From positions 536,824 through 600,823 of the forward strand of contig CH003417.1 in the NCBI GenBank assembly GCA_000149265.1: a stretch of 64,000 nucleotides of DNA. The letters are read 5' to 3'. Positions 37,734 through 50,028 of the stretch are shown here, piece by piece (positions within the stretch are counted from its first letter, which is position 1; the number at the start of each line of letters is the position of its first letter). The stretch is from Ciona savignyi. Its lineage: Eukaryota > Chordata > Ascidiacea > Phlebobranchia > Cionidae. Below the pieces are notes generated by a model, which was not told where the DNA came from, searched no databases, and saw nothing but the letters and a program-made list of their open reading frames with translations. A program made the position numbers and the translations under genes.

Positions 37734-37750
37734 TTTTCTTTCGTCGGCAG
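37734..37750 (-). other. Splice acceptor 17 bases before the GALNT ATG
   Basis: On the minus strand GCTGAAGTTTTTCAG ends just before 37750, and the ATG follows at 37733. This is a strong 3' splice site with a very short leader, suited to spliced-leader addition or to a 5' UTR intron. Confidence 0.5.
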
Positions 37751-37935
37751 CTGAAAAACTTCAGCTTTAAATCATATCTTCAGTGCCAAATCCAATACGT
37801 GACCAACAACAAGCTATCGAAAAAACGACGTGTTATAGAAAAAATATAAGATATCTATGAATAAAATTACTATCAGTCTAGGTGATTCCCCGGTCACACG
37901 CTGTTGATTCAAGAAAAATGCTGACACGTTTTTTG

Positions 37936-38177
37936 GGATAAGATAGGATTTTCATGTTTATCCGTGTGAATAGGAAAATCAATTAGGTTAACACACGGGC
38001 ATTCGTCAGATAACCCCCCCACAGTCGGGGTACTGGAGCTATTGCTCTTTGTTGTGTATGATTCATGCGTTCCTTCAATTTAGTAGAACACATTAATCTG
38101 CTGAGCTCAGGGCTCAGCCTCAGGCAATGTTTGTTATGTATCTTGCCCAACCCAAGGACACAGCCGACTAGCTAGAG
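37936..38177 (-). repeat. SINE (family 1) between two head-to-head genes
   Basis: Reverse-strand tail TTTTCATGTTTATCCGTGTG, then GGTTAACACACGGGCATTCG and CACAGCCGACTAGCTAG. It fills about a third of the 645-bp space between the GALNT and EXOSC10 start codons. The head is truncated, and the GAGCTCAGGGCTCAGCCTC stretch is an internal change. Confidence 0.7.
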
Positions 38178-38180
38178 TAT

Positions 38181-38388
38181 ATCTTGATAGTTCTTGGAAT
38201 AAAAAACACAGCACACAGCTAATGTTTAAGTAGGTGCAAAAATCCAGATCATGGATAGTAGTAGCGATCATTTTTTGTGAAATCTCTGTTAATTATTTGG
38301 TCTTTATATCTTGACAGGTCTTGGAATAAAAAACACAGCACACAGCTTGTGTTTAATTAGGTGCAAAAAATCCAGATCATGGATGGTA
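38181..38388. repeat. Duplicated 5' flank of EXOSC10
   Basis: Two copies of about 80 bases (38181-38260 and 38307-38388) share TTCTTGGAATAAAAAACACA or TCTTGGAATAAAAAACACAG, CAGCACACAGCT, TTAGGTGCAAAAA or TAGGTGCAAAAA and TCCAGATCATGGAT. Each has its own AG acceptor and its own ATG; only the second ATG (38379) leads into EXOSC10. Confidence 0.85.
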
Positions 38389-41300
38389 AGGCTAGTAAAG
38401 CCCCATGTAAAATCGAAAATGTCGATGAGTTTTCCCAACAAAGTTTGCGTTCTTTGATGCAGTTCATCAGATCCAGTCACGGGCTTCCAAGTGCGGGTGA
38501 CGATTATGAATTTTACAGCAGCTTTTCAGGTTTTCGGGACTTCACGTTACATCAGAGAAGTCGACTAATCAAGAACATGAAAGCACTTCTAAAAAATCAG
38601 GGTTTAAAGGTAATGTATTGGGGGTTTACTAGTATTATTTTGTTCGAACCAGTTCACTAGGGGTTCTCTAGGGCAACACTAAAAGGAGAGAAAAGAGGGA
38701 AGGAGGGAAGGAGAAAAACTGCTCACTAAAATTATTAAAACTAATTTAAACACTTAACTCAACCTCAGAACTAACCCTAACCACAATCCCATGTTTAAAA
38801 CTAACTCTAATGTCATTTTCTTCATTTTAGTGTTCAAGTTTCCCTCCTTTTAGTTTTCCCCGTTCATTAGTATTATTTTGTTTGAACTAGTTTAAGTGAA
38901 CTAATATTAGTGCTAGTATTATTTTTTGTAGCTTGGGGGATTGTAAGAACAGTATATAAGATCGTTCAATGTTATTTAGGTGCTTTCCTAGACTCTTAGT
39001 TTTTCTTTCCATACTTTTATTGTTTTTCGTCAAATAAAAAGTTTGTATTTAGCCGCAATATACCCGTCTACCTGTATATATAGTACCGGTATTCGTTTAG
39101 AAACCAAGGACATATTTTTTTTAGTTCAGCTCAAAGTACTTACAACTATTGAAACAAAAGTTTACTAACTACCAAAATAAGTACCAATATGGTGTAACAC
39201 AATAGATAGGCCTACCAATTAGTGGATTATTGGGTTTAATTACTGAAGATAAAGAAACAATTAAATTGTACACAACAAATTGCAATGGCTTTGATAACCC
39301 AACAGTGGACAATCTGACGAATGCATGTGTGGTAATGCTTCCTTAATTATTTGTGAGGTAATCTGACGATTGCCCATGAAACAAGTGGATTTAAATGAAT
39401 TTATCATAATTGTTCATCTTCATCACTTATTTAATTATATCACTTTTTTCAATTTTGGATCAAAATTAAATAAATGAAACTCAAATTTCTTCAATGTGAA
39501 CGTTTAATTTTGAATTGATTGTTTCGGTGCGTTGTATATTTACATCAGTATTACAGGTAAAAGTTTCATTTCTATCCTGGCGTGTGGGGAAATTATGTTG
39601 AAGGATGTATACAAGGTTAATGTAATAACTTATGCCAACAGCCTTCCGAAGCTATTGCAGTGTGTTGTTTATTATTGAGACTTCGCGACGGATTTTTGTT
39701 TTATTTTGCATCGGATTTTGTTCATCTCCATAACTTACTTAATTATATCACTTTTTTCAATTTTGGATCAAAATTTAATAAATAAAACTCAATATTTTCC
39801 ACGCAGAGCATTTAGTTTCGAATTGGTTAAATAAAAAAAATAATTCCAAATCATTTACCATTCGAAATAAATTTGAATCTTAATTCTAAAATTAGCACCC
39901 CAATATGGCCGACAGCTTGCAGATACATAGCCTGTTATCCACAGGAAAACTTTGGTGCAAGTACATCTGGAATAAACGACGATGATGATTTAACCGACCA
40001 ATTGGTAGAGTGTAATGATGGGATTATTGAACGGGTCACTGCACTGCTGGACCAGAAGTCAGTGAAAACTGATGACAAAGCTGAAACTGTGGAACCGATG
40101 TAAGTTGGAGTATCTATTTAGAAATAGGATAGGATAGGATATTCATGTTTATCCCCGTGAATGGGAAAACCAAGGGGTATGTTAAAATTTCTATGAAATG
40201 TCTGGGCGGTACTGTTATACAACCATAATTTTTCAGCACTCACTATACCAGCTGACCAATACACACTCGTACTATAATTTCAGAATATCAATCGCTGCTC
40301 CAAGCCAGCAGACTGTTGTGTCTTCTTGGAACAAAGTTGGAAAAACTGGAAAAAGTAAAACATTTCGGTGAGTCAACTTGCATATGTACGGTATAAAGAA
40401 TTCGAATAGAAAACTAATGAATATTGCTTTACAGGTTATTTCATGCATACAATATAATGCGGCCTCAGCTTAAGTTTAAGGACACAATAGACAACACCAA
40501 CGCCCCGTTTTTGCCAAAGATATCGGTTAAACCAAATGCATTACGTCCATTGCCAAGGGAACTCGTTGATATTCAAGCCTCAGGTACTAGCATATTTTAT
40601 TTTAATGAAATAAACTTTATAGGACATATTTATATGTTATTTTCCCATAATTGAGAAAATGCAAGGTTCATAATTACATGGGTAATCTTCAGATAACCTT
40701 GTGAATATGTAAGGTAGCATGACCAAATGGGTAATCATTAGATAACCCTGTGCCCACATTCCGGTTAACATAGCTATTACAGTGTATACGACAGACATCC
40801 CCTCACTTTTAAAAGATCCATTAATTGACTTGATTCTGGCAAATTTCTCTGAGTTCCTTGACCTTGGACACAACCTTCTATCCACCAGTTAGTTTCGATC
40901 CTAAAACCTCTTGGCTTCCTGCTCACCAATGACGCTTTTATCGAATAAGCTAATCATCCGGACTTGGATAAATCATCTTTTAAGCACCTTGCTTAGGGTT
41001 ATAACCATTAACCACTGTATAGACATTAGGATATAACCAATAACTCACTGAGAAAGTGCCTAGTGTGTGGAGTGAAACGCCCAAATAACTATCTCAAACA
41101 TCCCACAGACAAAAACAGTGAAAGTGAAGGCCACTCACTTGCAATATCGAACCTGATACAACAAATCCGTCAGTCGAAGGAGGAAAACTTAGCGATCTAT
41201 GACCATCCTTATCGGTTTGAAATCGAACAGTTCAAACCAATGGAATCTCAACTCAAATCCTCAACGCCGATTAAGTAAGATTTGTTAAGAAAATAAGATT

Positions 41301-44300
41301 GTTTACAGGGTATTTCACCCTACCCCCAACTGCCCCCTAGAATAAGTCAAGTGCCCCTAGAATAAACCCAACAACCCCAATCAGGTAAGATTTGTCAAGA
41401 AAGTGAGATGGTTTACAGGTCTATGGTTGGTTGGAACAATTACAAACTTATAGCGAACAGTATAAAGTTGCGGATTGTGTTAATTGAAAACCTATAGGTC
41501 TAGATCAGGCATGGGCAACATATGGCCCCCGGGTCGTCCGGCCCGTAGACCGGTATCTTAGAGACTGTATCTAACCATACCCTATAATTAAAATATTGAA
41601 CACTGTTCATGTAATAATCCGGCCCACTGAGAACTTCATTTTCCCAAATCTGGCCCGTTGCCCACCCCTGGTCTAGATAAAAGAGCCTATTTAAACTTTA
41701 GTAAGATTAAGTAGGATGAGTTTGGAAGAGAAAATAGATTGGTTGAATGGGTTAGATGTAAGAGCCTATCTAGATAAAAGATATAAAAGGGAACTGGTAG
41801 GGGACCATAGATACATACTATCCAGCATACCATCGTGTATTACAGATTGGGAACTGCTTTAAGTAAGTAGTATTCTGGTCAGGGAGAATAAAAATACTGT
41901 TATTTAATAATGAACTGTTACACAGTTTAAGTGTAAATAAAAGATTCATTTTACAGAGGGGTCTTTCACCCTACCCCCAATCCCCACCTGCCCCTAAAAT
42001 AAGCTTTTTTGGGTGTAGGTAAATGCCCAAGCTAGAGATAGAACCTGACACCTATTTATCTTGACTCTCATGCCCATTTTTTTGCACAAATGATAAGGAA
42101 AATGGACTAAGCCTTCTGTGATTATAAATATTGGCTATTGCTCTTTAAGTTAGATGAAAAAACATAGTTTTTAGGAAAAATCAATCATTACAAAATATTC
42201 TTCTTCTTATATAAAAAATTAAAAATAAATATTATATATTATATTTATTATTACAAATGCATAGTTATAAGGTTAAAGGCTATTTCAAAAGTCATAACGA
42301 CCCATTCTCAGATACAAGGATATAGACCCAGAAACCTGTCGCTTGGTCGACAAGCCCAGTGATCTGATGGACGTACTTAGCGAGTTAAAATCAAAGTCGG
42401 TAATTGCCGTGGATTTGGAAGCCCATTCGTACAGGTCTTTTCAAGGGATCACTTGTTTAATGCAGGTGAGTGAAATCTATCGAACTTAATTTGGAAAAAG
42501 CGGGGGAAAACACATTTGATATTGCATGTTATTGTTACAGTTGGGCTGAAAAAAAGATGGCATTCTAGCAGTGCTAGGAAACACATAAACACTTACTAAC
42601 CCCATAAAAATCATAGATTTAAAAATGCATTTTAAATAGCTGTTTTCGCTATATTTTAAATAGCGATGCTGTGGCGAGTTTTCATCATGGAAACAAAAAA
42701 AAAACTAAACTATAATAAGGACAAAAAAATGAATTCAAAACTAAACTGCAATCAACATAAAATAAATTAAACTAATATGAAAATACAAATATGAATTGAA
42801 AACTTAACTGCAATCAACAAAAAATAAATTAAACTAATATGAAAATACAAAAATGAATTGAAAACTAAACTGCAATGAACAAAAAATAAATTAAACTAAT
42901 ATGAAAATACAAAAATGAATTAAAACCTAAACTGCAATCAACAAAAAATAAATTAAACTAATATGAAGATAAAAAAAATGAATTAAAACCTAAAGTGCAA
43001 TTAACAAAATATAAACTAAACTAATATAAAAAGACAAAAATGAATTAAAAACTAAACTGCAATTAGCTCCATCAACACCAATATAAGGAGACAAAAAATG
43101 AATTAAAAACTAAACTGCCATCAACAAAAAATATACTAAGCTAATATGAAAGAGACAAAAAATGAATTAAAAACTAAACTGCTATCAACAAAAAATAAAC
43201 TAAACCAATATGAAGGGACAAAAATGAATTAAAAACTAAACTGCTATCAACAAAAAATAAACTAAACCAATATGAAGAGACAAAAATGAATTAAAAACTA
43301 AACTGCAATCAACAAAAAATGAATAATCAACAAAAAATAAACTGAACTAATATGAAGATACAAAAATGAATTAAAACCTAAAGTGCAATTAACAAAATAT
43401 AAACTAAACTAATATAAAAAGACAAAAATGAATTAAAAACTAAACTGCAATTAGCTCCATCAACACCAATATAAGGAGACAAAAAATGAATAAAAAACTA
43501 AACTACAATCAACAAAAAATAAACTAAGCTAATATGAAAGAGACAAAAATTTTTAAAAACTAAACTGCAATCAACTTTTTAACACCTTTTCCAGCTTTCT
43601 ACTCGAGAGAAAGACTACATCATTGACACCCTGGCACTTCGTAGCGAGTTGAATATTCTGAACGAAGTTTTCACCGACCCTCGGATCGTGAAGGTTTTCC
43701 ACGGAGCTGATTCTGACATCGTTTGGTTGCAACGCGATTTCGGGATTTATGTCGTTAATCTCTTTGACACAGGTGAGTTTAAGTGTTTTGGCCGATAGAG
43801 GCGGTAGTGATTGTAAGTCACACGTTCGTGTTACCGGATGTTTAGCGCGACCCTGTGGCCGTGTGGTCGATTGGTTAACGCGACTGATACATATACCAAC
43901 TTACATACAAAAAATCGATCTTAGCAACAAGCCAGTCATGGGTTTAAAAATAAGTCCGGTAGAAAAAGCTTGTATACTGCGACCGCCGGCCGATAAATGT
44001 ACCAATTCTATATAAAGAAGGTCTTGGTAACAAGCTTGAATTAAAGTTCAAACCTAGCAATGGTAAACAAATAATTTCCTTCCTTGCTACTACAGTTGTA
44101 ATTAATGGTCAGGCTGTTCGGTTGGGTTGCGGCTAAAAACTGGACACGCATACAAAGAAAAATATTAAAGCTGTGTTTGGGAATTTTTGCTGCTAGAAGC
44201 AGTGGTGGTCATAAACTGTATGGGATCATCAAAAGTCAGACTAATTGGCTGGATTGGTAAAACGCCTGTATAGCAAAAAGTTAGTGGAATCGAAGCCAGG

Positions 44301-46631
44301 CACTAGCTTTATGTTTGTGTAGAAGGTACTGGACGTTGACTAAACCCATTGGATTATTGGTTGGATTCAAGGCTAGGAATGCCAACATCATTTTAAAACA
44401 CTAAATGCAGGAAAATTTTAAAATGAAATATGCTGGGGCTTCAATGTATCCTGGAAATAGCATGTATTAAAATAGTCTTCCACCTTAAATGTCATACTTG
44501 AGTAAATCACGCTACTTTCAGCATACATTTTGGCCATTTTATTTCTTATTTGAATATTAGTCACAAAATAGATGAAAAGTATTACATGTGCTCAATTGTG
44601 GAGTGTTTCTTTCATAATCGTAGCCTTTTTATATAATCCAAAATCTCTATCATATACTGCGCATTGTAATATCTCCGGGAATCCAAATCATAAAAATGGA
44701 CAGAAAGAGTCAAAGCGAATAGACAAAATAACATGTCCATAAAAATGTACATAAATATAAAAATATATAATTATGTAACATTACGTTTCATATGTGGTGT
44801 CATTTTAGGCCAAGCTTCAAGAGCATTGGGTTTAGCTCGATTTTCACTTGATTTTCTGCTCACACATTACTGCAATATTCAAGCTGATAAGAAGTACCAA
44901 TTGGCAGACTGGAGAGTTCGCCCTCTGCCAAAGGAGATGTTGCTGTATGCCCAGGTATTTGAATTAATAGAAGGAAAATGACCGTGCAGAATGCATATTT
45001 AATGCCTTGTCCAAAGGCAGAAACGTGCAATAAAGGGGTTAGGGTGAAGTTCGAACTTTGCACAGTCTCTTTCTGACTGGATTTGGTGGCCTAATGTGTC
45101 ACCATTCTGTAGAAACGTGGAATGGAAATAAAAGGTTGCAGGATTAAAACTGTTCGCTAGCATAATTGGGCAGGGCACTCAGCGGGCACTGCTAGATACA
45201 GTAGATTGAATGGTTCTACTAAAAATGATGAAACGTCTTAATCATACAACACACTGCAATAGCTGTAGTAACCCGGCCGGCAATGTGCTCGAGGTAAAAT
45301 TGATATAATGACTTCTCTTTCAGGGTGACACCCATTACCTTCTGTATGTGTACGACATGATGAAAATAGATTTGCTTAAAGCGGGAACCGGTATGCTAGA
45401 GAAGGTTCATGAAAAAAGCCGCGAAATTTGTCTTTTGAAGTACGAGAAGGCTGTAACCACGGCATCTTCCCATCTCTCGCTGATGGAAAAGCAGAAACGA
45501 CGCGGAGGGAAGAAGGACTTCAACTCCCAGCAACTCGAAGCGCTGCGACTTATTTATGCCTGGAGAGACGGCTTGGCGCGGCAGGAGGATGAAAGCTGCG
45601 GGTACGTGCTACCCAACCATATGCTGCTTCAGATCGCTGAAATACTGCCGCGTGAATCTCAGGGGGTGCTGGCGTGCTGTAACCCGGTACCACCGTTGTT
45701 ACGACAACACGTACTCGCCGTGCATCAGCTCGTTCTTGAGGCGAGAAACAAATCACTCCGGTCGGATAAAGGCGGAACGGCGACTGTGGAGTCGCGGGTT
45801 CCTGTTCCGGCGAAAACGGAAGACGATTACGCGAACTTGCTCCAATGCCCTCACGACCTGTCCTTCCAGGACTGTGCGACGCCGAACGCGAGTTTTAAAA
45901 AGGATCCGATTTCGGCGTCGAAGCTGTCCGATTTTTCAATAACCAACAAATCCTCTCTGCTGGGTAGTTTTGACGGTGGTTCGGATGAAGCGTCGCCACA
46001 ATTATGCAGAACGAAGTCTGTGAGTACAGAACAGGACTCTATTACAGAGGAAGTGAAGAGAAAATTAGAAGCGCTCGATCGGGAAATCTGGAATCCGTTT
46101 CAAATTTTTATGCCCACTAGCGGTTTAAAAAAGCAGCGTAGCGTGTCACTTGGTGACAGTAATGAGCAGATTACGCTTAAGAATATGCTCTCCGGGAGTT
46201 TTGTTTGGAAATTGAAGAAAATGGAAGGACAGGAAGAAGAGGTTGAGACTGTGGAGGAGCCGAAGACATTTGGGAAGATTGTGGATGTCCCTTCCAACGC
46301 TCGCCTCGACACCGCACATCAGACCCACGTTCTTAAGAAGTTGGTGAACGAACATTCGAGAAAGAAAGTCCACGAGCGCAGCTTCACCGCTCCACCGGTT
46401 AGAACCGGAATCGGCGAGTTTGTACCGGATAGCTGGCGGGGCGGGAAAAGAGGTCGGAACTCGAATAAGACGAATCGCGATTCGGACGATACGCCGAAAC
46501 GGCCGTTTACCCCGCACGAGTATACTGAGCGCGATTACAAACAGTTCCAAAAGAAACGAGGTGGGGGGCGTGGAAGTGGGCGTGGCGGAGGTCGTGGCGG
46601 GTTCAAAAGGCGGAAGTTTAAAAACGATTAA
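38379..46631 (+). CDS. exosc10: Exosome 3'-5' RNase EXOSC10 (Rrp6)
   Basis: Nuclear exosome exonuclease for rRNA, snoRNA and RNA surveillance. Nine coding exons: 38379-38609, 39945-40099, 40284-40367, 40435-40583, 41109-41274, 42312-42465, 43595-43772, 44809-44954, 45324-46631; 856 residues (human about 885) with all phases matching. Exons 1-2 form the PMC2NT domain that binds the C1D/Rrp47 partner. The linker has VVSSWN and RPQLKF. The DEDD-Y nuclease core shows AVDLE (D296, E298), HGADSD (D354) and YAQGD (Y419, D423), so the active site is complete. The HRDC domain spans about 485-558 ([26 protein letters not shown]). The C-terminus ends in a basic RGG-like tract ([14 protein letters not shown]). 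A 0.9-kb minisatellite fills intron 6. No canonical poly(A) signal was found close to the stop; the nearest AATAAA I saw is at about 47361. Confidence 0.95.
38671..38861. mobile_element. Palindromic MITE
   Basis: Starts GGGCAACACTAAAAGGAG and ends CCTCCTTTTAGTTTTCCCC. Flanks GTTCTCTA and GTTCATTA (6 of 8 match). It lies in EXOSC10 intron 1. Confidence 0.7.
40122..40180 (-). repeat. SINE 3' fragment (family 1)
   Basis: ATAGGATAGGATAGGATATT, then CATGTTTATCCCCGTGAATG and AAAACCAAGGGG: only the tail. It starts about 20 bases after the donor of EXOSC10 exon 2. Confidence 0.65.
40640..40975 (-). repeat. Degenerate SINE (family 1)
   Basis: Reverse-strand order is recognisable: TAACCCTGTGCCCACATTCC, CATAGCTATTACAGTGTAT, TTGACCTTGGACACAACC and TTTCGATCCTAAAACCTCTT. 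Part is locally duplicated (GGGTAATC..AGATAACC twice). Confidence 0.5.
41506..41670. mobile_element. Non-autonomous hAT element, 165 bp
   Basis: Starts CAGGCATGGGCAACATATGG and ends CCCGTTGCCCACCCCTG, an inverted repeat typical of hAT MITEs. Perfect 8-base duplication GTCTAGAT (41498-41505 and 41671-41678). EXOSC10 intron 5. Confidence 0.85.
42700..43578. repeat. Minisatellite in EXOSC10 intron 6
   Basis: About 14 units of roughly 60 bases built from AAAAATGAATTAAAAACTAA, ACTGCAATCAACAAAAAATA and AACTAAACTAATATGAAGA. A longer block with TTAGCTCCATCAACACCAAT occurs twice about 380 bases apart (near 43066 and 43450), showing higher-order duplication. The array ends about 20 bases before exon 7. 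Confidence 0.9.
43853..43975 (+). repeat. tRNA-like SINE family 2
   Basis: CCTGTGGCCGTGTGGTCGAT, TGGTTAACGCGACTGATACA, TATACCAACTTACATAC, then GGGTTTAAAAATAAGTCCGG and an A run. EXOSC10 intron 7. Confidence 0.6.
45085..45295 (+). repeat. SINE (family 1), diverged
   Basis: TGTTCGCTAGCATAATTGGG, ACAACACACTGCAATAGCTG and TAGTAACCCGGCCGG. Ends about 25 bases before the last EXOSC10 exon. Confidence 0.6.
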
Positions 46632-47194
46632 ACCTAAGAGTGAACTTGGAAATTTTATCAAAAAATCCCTGTTAATCTGTTTTAAAAATCGTTTCGTTTT
46701 GTCCAAACGCTTTGGCCTGGCTGTTGTTTTATCCGCTTTTTACACAACGATTCAAGGTTGTTATCTGATTATAAGGAAGTTTAAATGGGATTGACTGTGG
46801 TTTTTGTATTGCCAATGGTGTAGGCTATTTCTTAATGCTGGTGCGAGGAATTACGACCGGATAATTGTAGGTTCAAAACGAGTTGCGTGCTTTGTTTGTG
46901 TCCTTAAGAAAGGGGCATTTCAAGGGCGGTTTCTAACACATTGAGTAATAACGCAATGTAATGTACTAGATATAACTTCCCGACTAGGTGCTAGCTCCTA
47001 ACACCTGTCTTTGTGAGAAGTTGCAATATGCTTAGACGGCGTCTCGTATTCAGAGTTTGAAATAATTCAAACTCCATGAATTTATTCGAAAATTAACAAG
47101 TAATTGGAGACGGGAACGAAAAGTCTTGTAAATGACGATGTTCTAAGGAAAAATATATGTACAATTAAATAATTACAAATTTACCAATTTAAAA

Positions 47195-47320
47195 AATAAG
47201 TTTAGTTTATTGTTTTGCTCCTTCATTACAATCAAGAACAAAAAAACAATTATTTCAAATTAAGGAAGCAGGATAAAACGGCAAAAGTTAAAACACGTCA
47301 GTGAATAGACACCTTACAAG
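47195..47320. repeat. Repeat shared with 24369-24575
   Basis: AAGTTTAGTTTATTGTTTTG, GGAAGCAGGATAAAACGGCA and GTTAAAACACGTCAGTGAAT match the other copy in order. Unclassified. Confidence 0.5.
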
Positions 47321-49068
47321 TTAAGGAGAAAAAAACGACGTGCCCGTTAAACCTTACATTAATAAAAATAAATTTCAACGAAATAATTTAAATCAAAATT
47401 ACCTAATTAAATTTGATGTTATATAAGCGTCGAGTTAAAGTGTGCAAGCGCGACCGAGTACTGAGGGGGAAGCCGGCTTTGGAATAAGGTGAAAAAAGAA
47501 AAACACCCTAAAATAAAATTTCTTAATATTTACCAAATTTTGACTGAACATGAGCCAAAGCACGTCATATACACCTTTACAATAACCGATAATTCCAAAA
47601 CATACTAACTAAAACTATCAAAGAAGAGATTACCTCACGATAATAAGCAGGCGGTAAAAACGAGTGTTTTATACTTTGGTAAAAAAGGGAATACTAAGCG
47701 ATATTATTCCCTCGTGACATCTATATTAACATATACAATAATGGCGACGATAAATCTCACACTAGTTAAGCAGACGGAGCATTCCGTGGTACAACGAAAT
47801 ACAATGGAAGAGCATACCTAGGTTTTTTTCTTTGGACCACAACACCTGTACATACATTAATGCAAAAACATATGCAATTCTTAAACATAAGTCAAATTGG
47901 TTAGTTGACCCATACGTTTGAGTGCTCTATTGCATCAGGGAAACTGCTTTGGCTTAGATTTCCGATGAGTTGTTTTAGGAGGCGTTCAACTTCCGGAGGC
48001 ATGATTTTGAGTGACATTCTAATTTGTGAGGTCAGTTTTTAAAGGATGGATGGGGGGAATAATTGGTTAAATGCCTCCGTTAGAATCGTTATCACACGAG
48101 CAATTTTAAATATTCAACCCTTCGACTGAAAGGCGATGAACTAACCCACCTAAGTAAACGGACGGTCGAGGAAGTGTGGTTACGACACGCCACTTTTAGA
48201 GACGACACGACACTTAGTATTGTCCAAAAGATTATAAATTTAAATTTTCAACAGTTTTAATTTTTCTGTCGAATTATCGTTTTTTTTTGTCTTGTGTGAG
48301 ATTATAATTATATACATCAGAGATTTAAAGTAAGAGTTGAAGTTTCCCTTATGTAGAAAATGTAATGTTCCCTAATCCTACCCACGCTACTCGAGTTAAA
48401 GTACCGGTTTGAGTTGTCAAGTTACAAAAGTGTCTAAAGGTTATCGCTGGGCTGGGGTTCAAGTATCGTATTACCATAGAGTACTAATATATTAGTACTC
48501 TATGGTATTACGTATGACGAACTACTAGATTAGTCTGTAACAGGTATGTCCACCCAAGTTAGACCAATAGTAATTACCGAAGGTCCGTCCTAAATGGGCA
48601 TGTTTTATGTTCCAGCGTAGATTTTTTACCCTTGGTCGCTTGCCTTACATGTAACATACTTTAAGTCCTGGCTAATATAAATAAAAGGTCAATTTATGCA
48701 GGTGTAGTACAGGTTCAATAAAATTTTATTTTTGGTTTTTATTTTATTCATAAAATAAGCCTGAATTTGGGTTTATGGTGGCGTTTAACCCTTAAGCGTC
48801 AGAAGAAAGATCAGAATCTTTAAATCTGCTTATAAATCGGGCTTCACTAATTTGCGGAACGGCGGCGGATCGCTTACTATACTAAGTATTTACAAAAGCA
48901 TGATATTAATGTTAGGGTTGGGGTTAAAGTTAGTTATAGGGTTGAGATTAGTGTTTTGGGACAGAGTACGGTATAGAATTAATTTCCATAGCAATCTAAG
49001 CGTTCCAAGCGATTCAAGCAGTCCTGTAGTATTAATAAGCAACCGGACAGCGGGGCTGGACAACACAC

Positions 49069-49270
49069 GGGGGAAACTAAAAGGAGGGAAGGCGGGAAAC
49101 TGCAAACTAAAATAAAGATTGGGTTATTAGAGTTAGTTTTAAAATTTTGTTTGGAGTTAGAGTTTGTTCTGGGGTTAACATTAGTGTTAATAGCAGTGTT
49201 AGAATTAGTTTCCATTATTGTAGTGAGTAGTTTTCCTCCATCCCTATTTCCCTCCTTTTAGTCATGCCCC
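49069..49270. mobile_element. Palindromic MITE
   Basis: GGGGGAAACTAAAAGGAGGG at the left; CCCTCCTTTTAGTCATGCCCC at the right. A partial relative lies on each side (48900-48990; 49385-49490). Confidence 0.65.
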
Positions 49271-49524
49271 GAAACACTATTCTGCTGGTTAGCTGAGTGG
49301 GACCGGTACCTTTAAATACTACAGGATCGCTTGGATCACTTACTATACTTCGTAATTACAAAAACCTTAGAGAAAACTTCTAAAACTAAAATAAAGATAA
49401 TGCTATTAACGTTAGGATTGAGGTTAAAGTTAGTTCTGGGGTTGAGTTTTGTATTTGGGACAGGGTTAGAATTACTTTCTATAACAATCTAAGCACTTAT
49501 TTGGGAGGCAGCCGGGTTAGACAG

Positions 49525-49710
49525 CACATTATTATGAACCCAGCGCATTGATGGGTTCTACCAAATTAAAGGAACATGTCTATCATATACAACCTACTGC
49601 AATAGCTCCGGTAACCCGGCGATGGGCGCGAAGTGATCTTACGATTGCCCGTGTGTTAACCCCCCCTGGTTTTTCCATTCATGGCGATAAACATAAATAT
49701 CCTATCCTAT
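49525..49710 (+). mobile_element. SINE (family 1), 5'-truncated
   Basis: Begins at AACCCAGCGCATTGATGGG and keeps the body and the tail GCGATAAACATAAATATCC with CCTATCCTAT. 5' truncation is typical of retroposed copies. Confidence 0.75.
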
Positions 49711-50028
49711 TAAATATCCTGTCACTAACATACACAGTACGGGGTAGAGGTTATGTAATAATATAAACTGTCCCGCTCATGTTAGTGAACAAAATACTTC
49801 TTCCCGCTCATGATATACTTTTCCTGCTTATGTTATAAAATCGTCCTGCTTAAGTTAATGGTGCATTACCCCATTTCACTCATGTTAGTGACAAAACTAG
49901 TTTATCCCGCTCGTGATAGTGTGTTGTCTGGTCCTGCTAATTAGTGAAGCCCTATAAATCTGCATATGTTTTTTGTAATAACCCACCCAGGTAGTTTAAT
50001 GGGCTGTATTTTTTTATTTTATTTACAG

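Larger units (their letters stand above)
46632..50028. other. Region between EXOSC10 and SH3RF
   Basis: No coding exon recognised. It contains the repeat shared with 24369 (47195-47320), a small perfect palindrome around 48485 (AGTACTAATATATTAGTACT), two or three MITE pieces (48900-49480), a 5'-truncated SINE (49525-49710) and a run of CCGCTCATG/TTAGTGA-like units at 49770-49950. It should include the SH3RF promoter, of which I see no distinctive sign. Confidence 0.6.

Noticed and set aside
46146..46706. Minus-strand 186-codon frame over the last EXOSC10 exon
   Set aside because: Antisense shadow of the HRDC/C-terminal exon; the plus strand matches the EXOSC10 family throughout.
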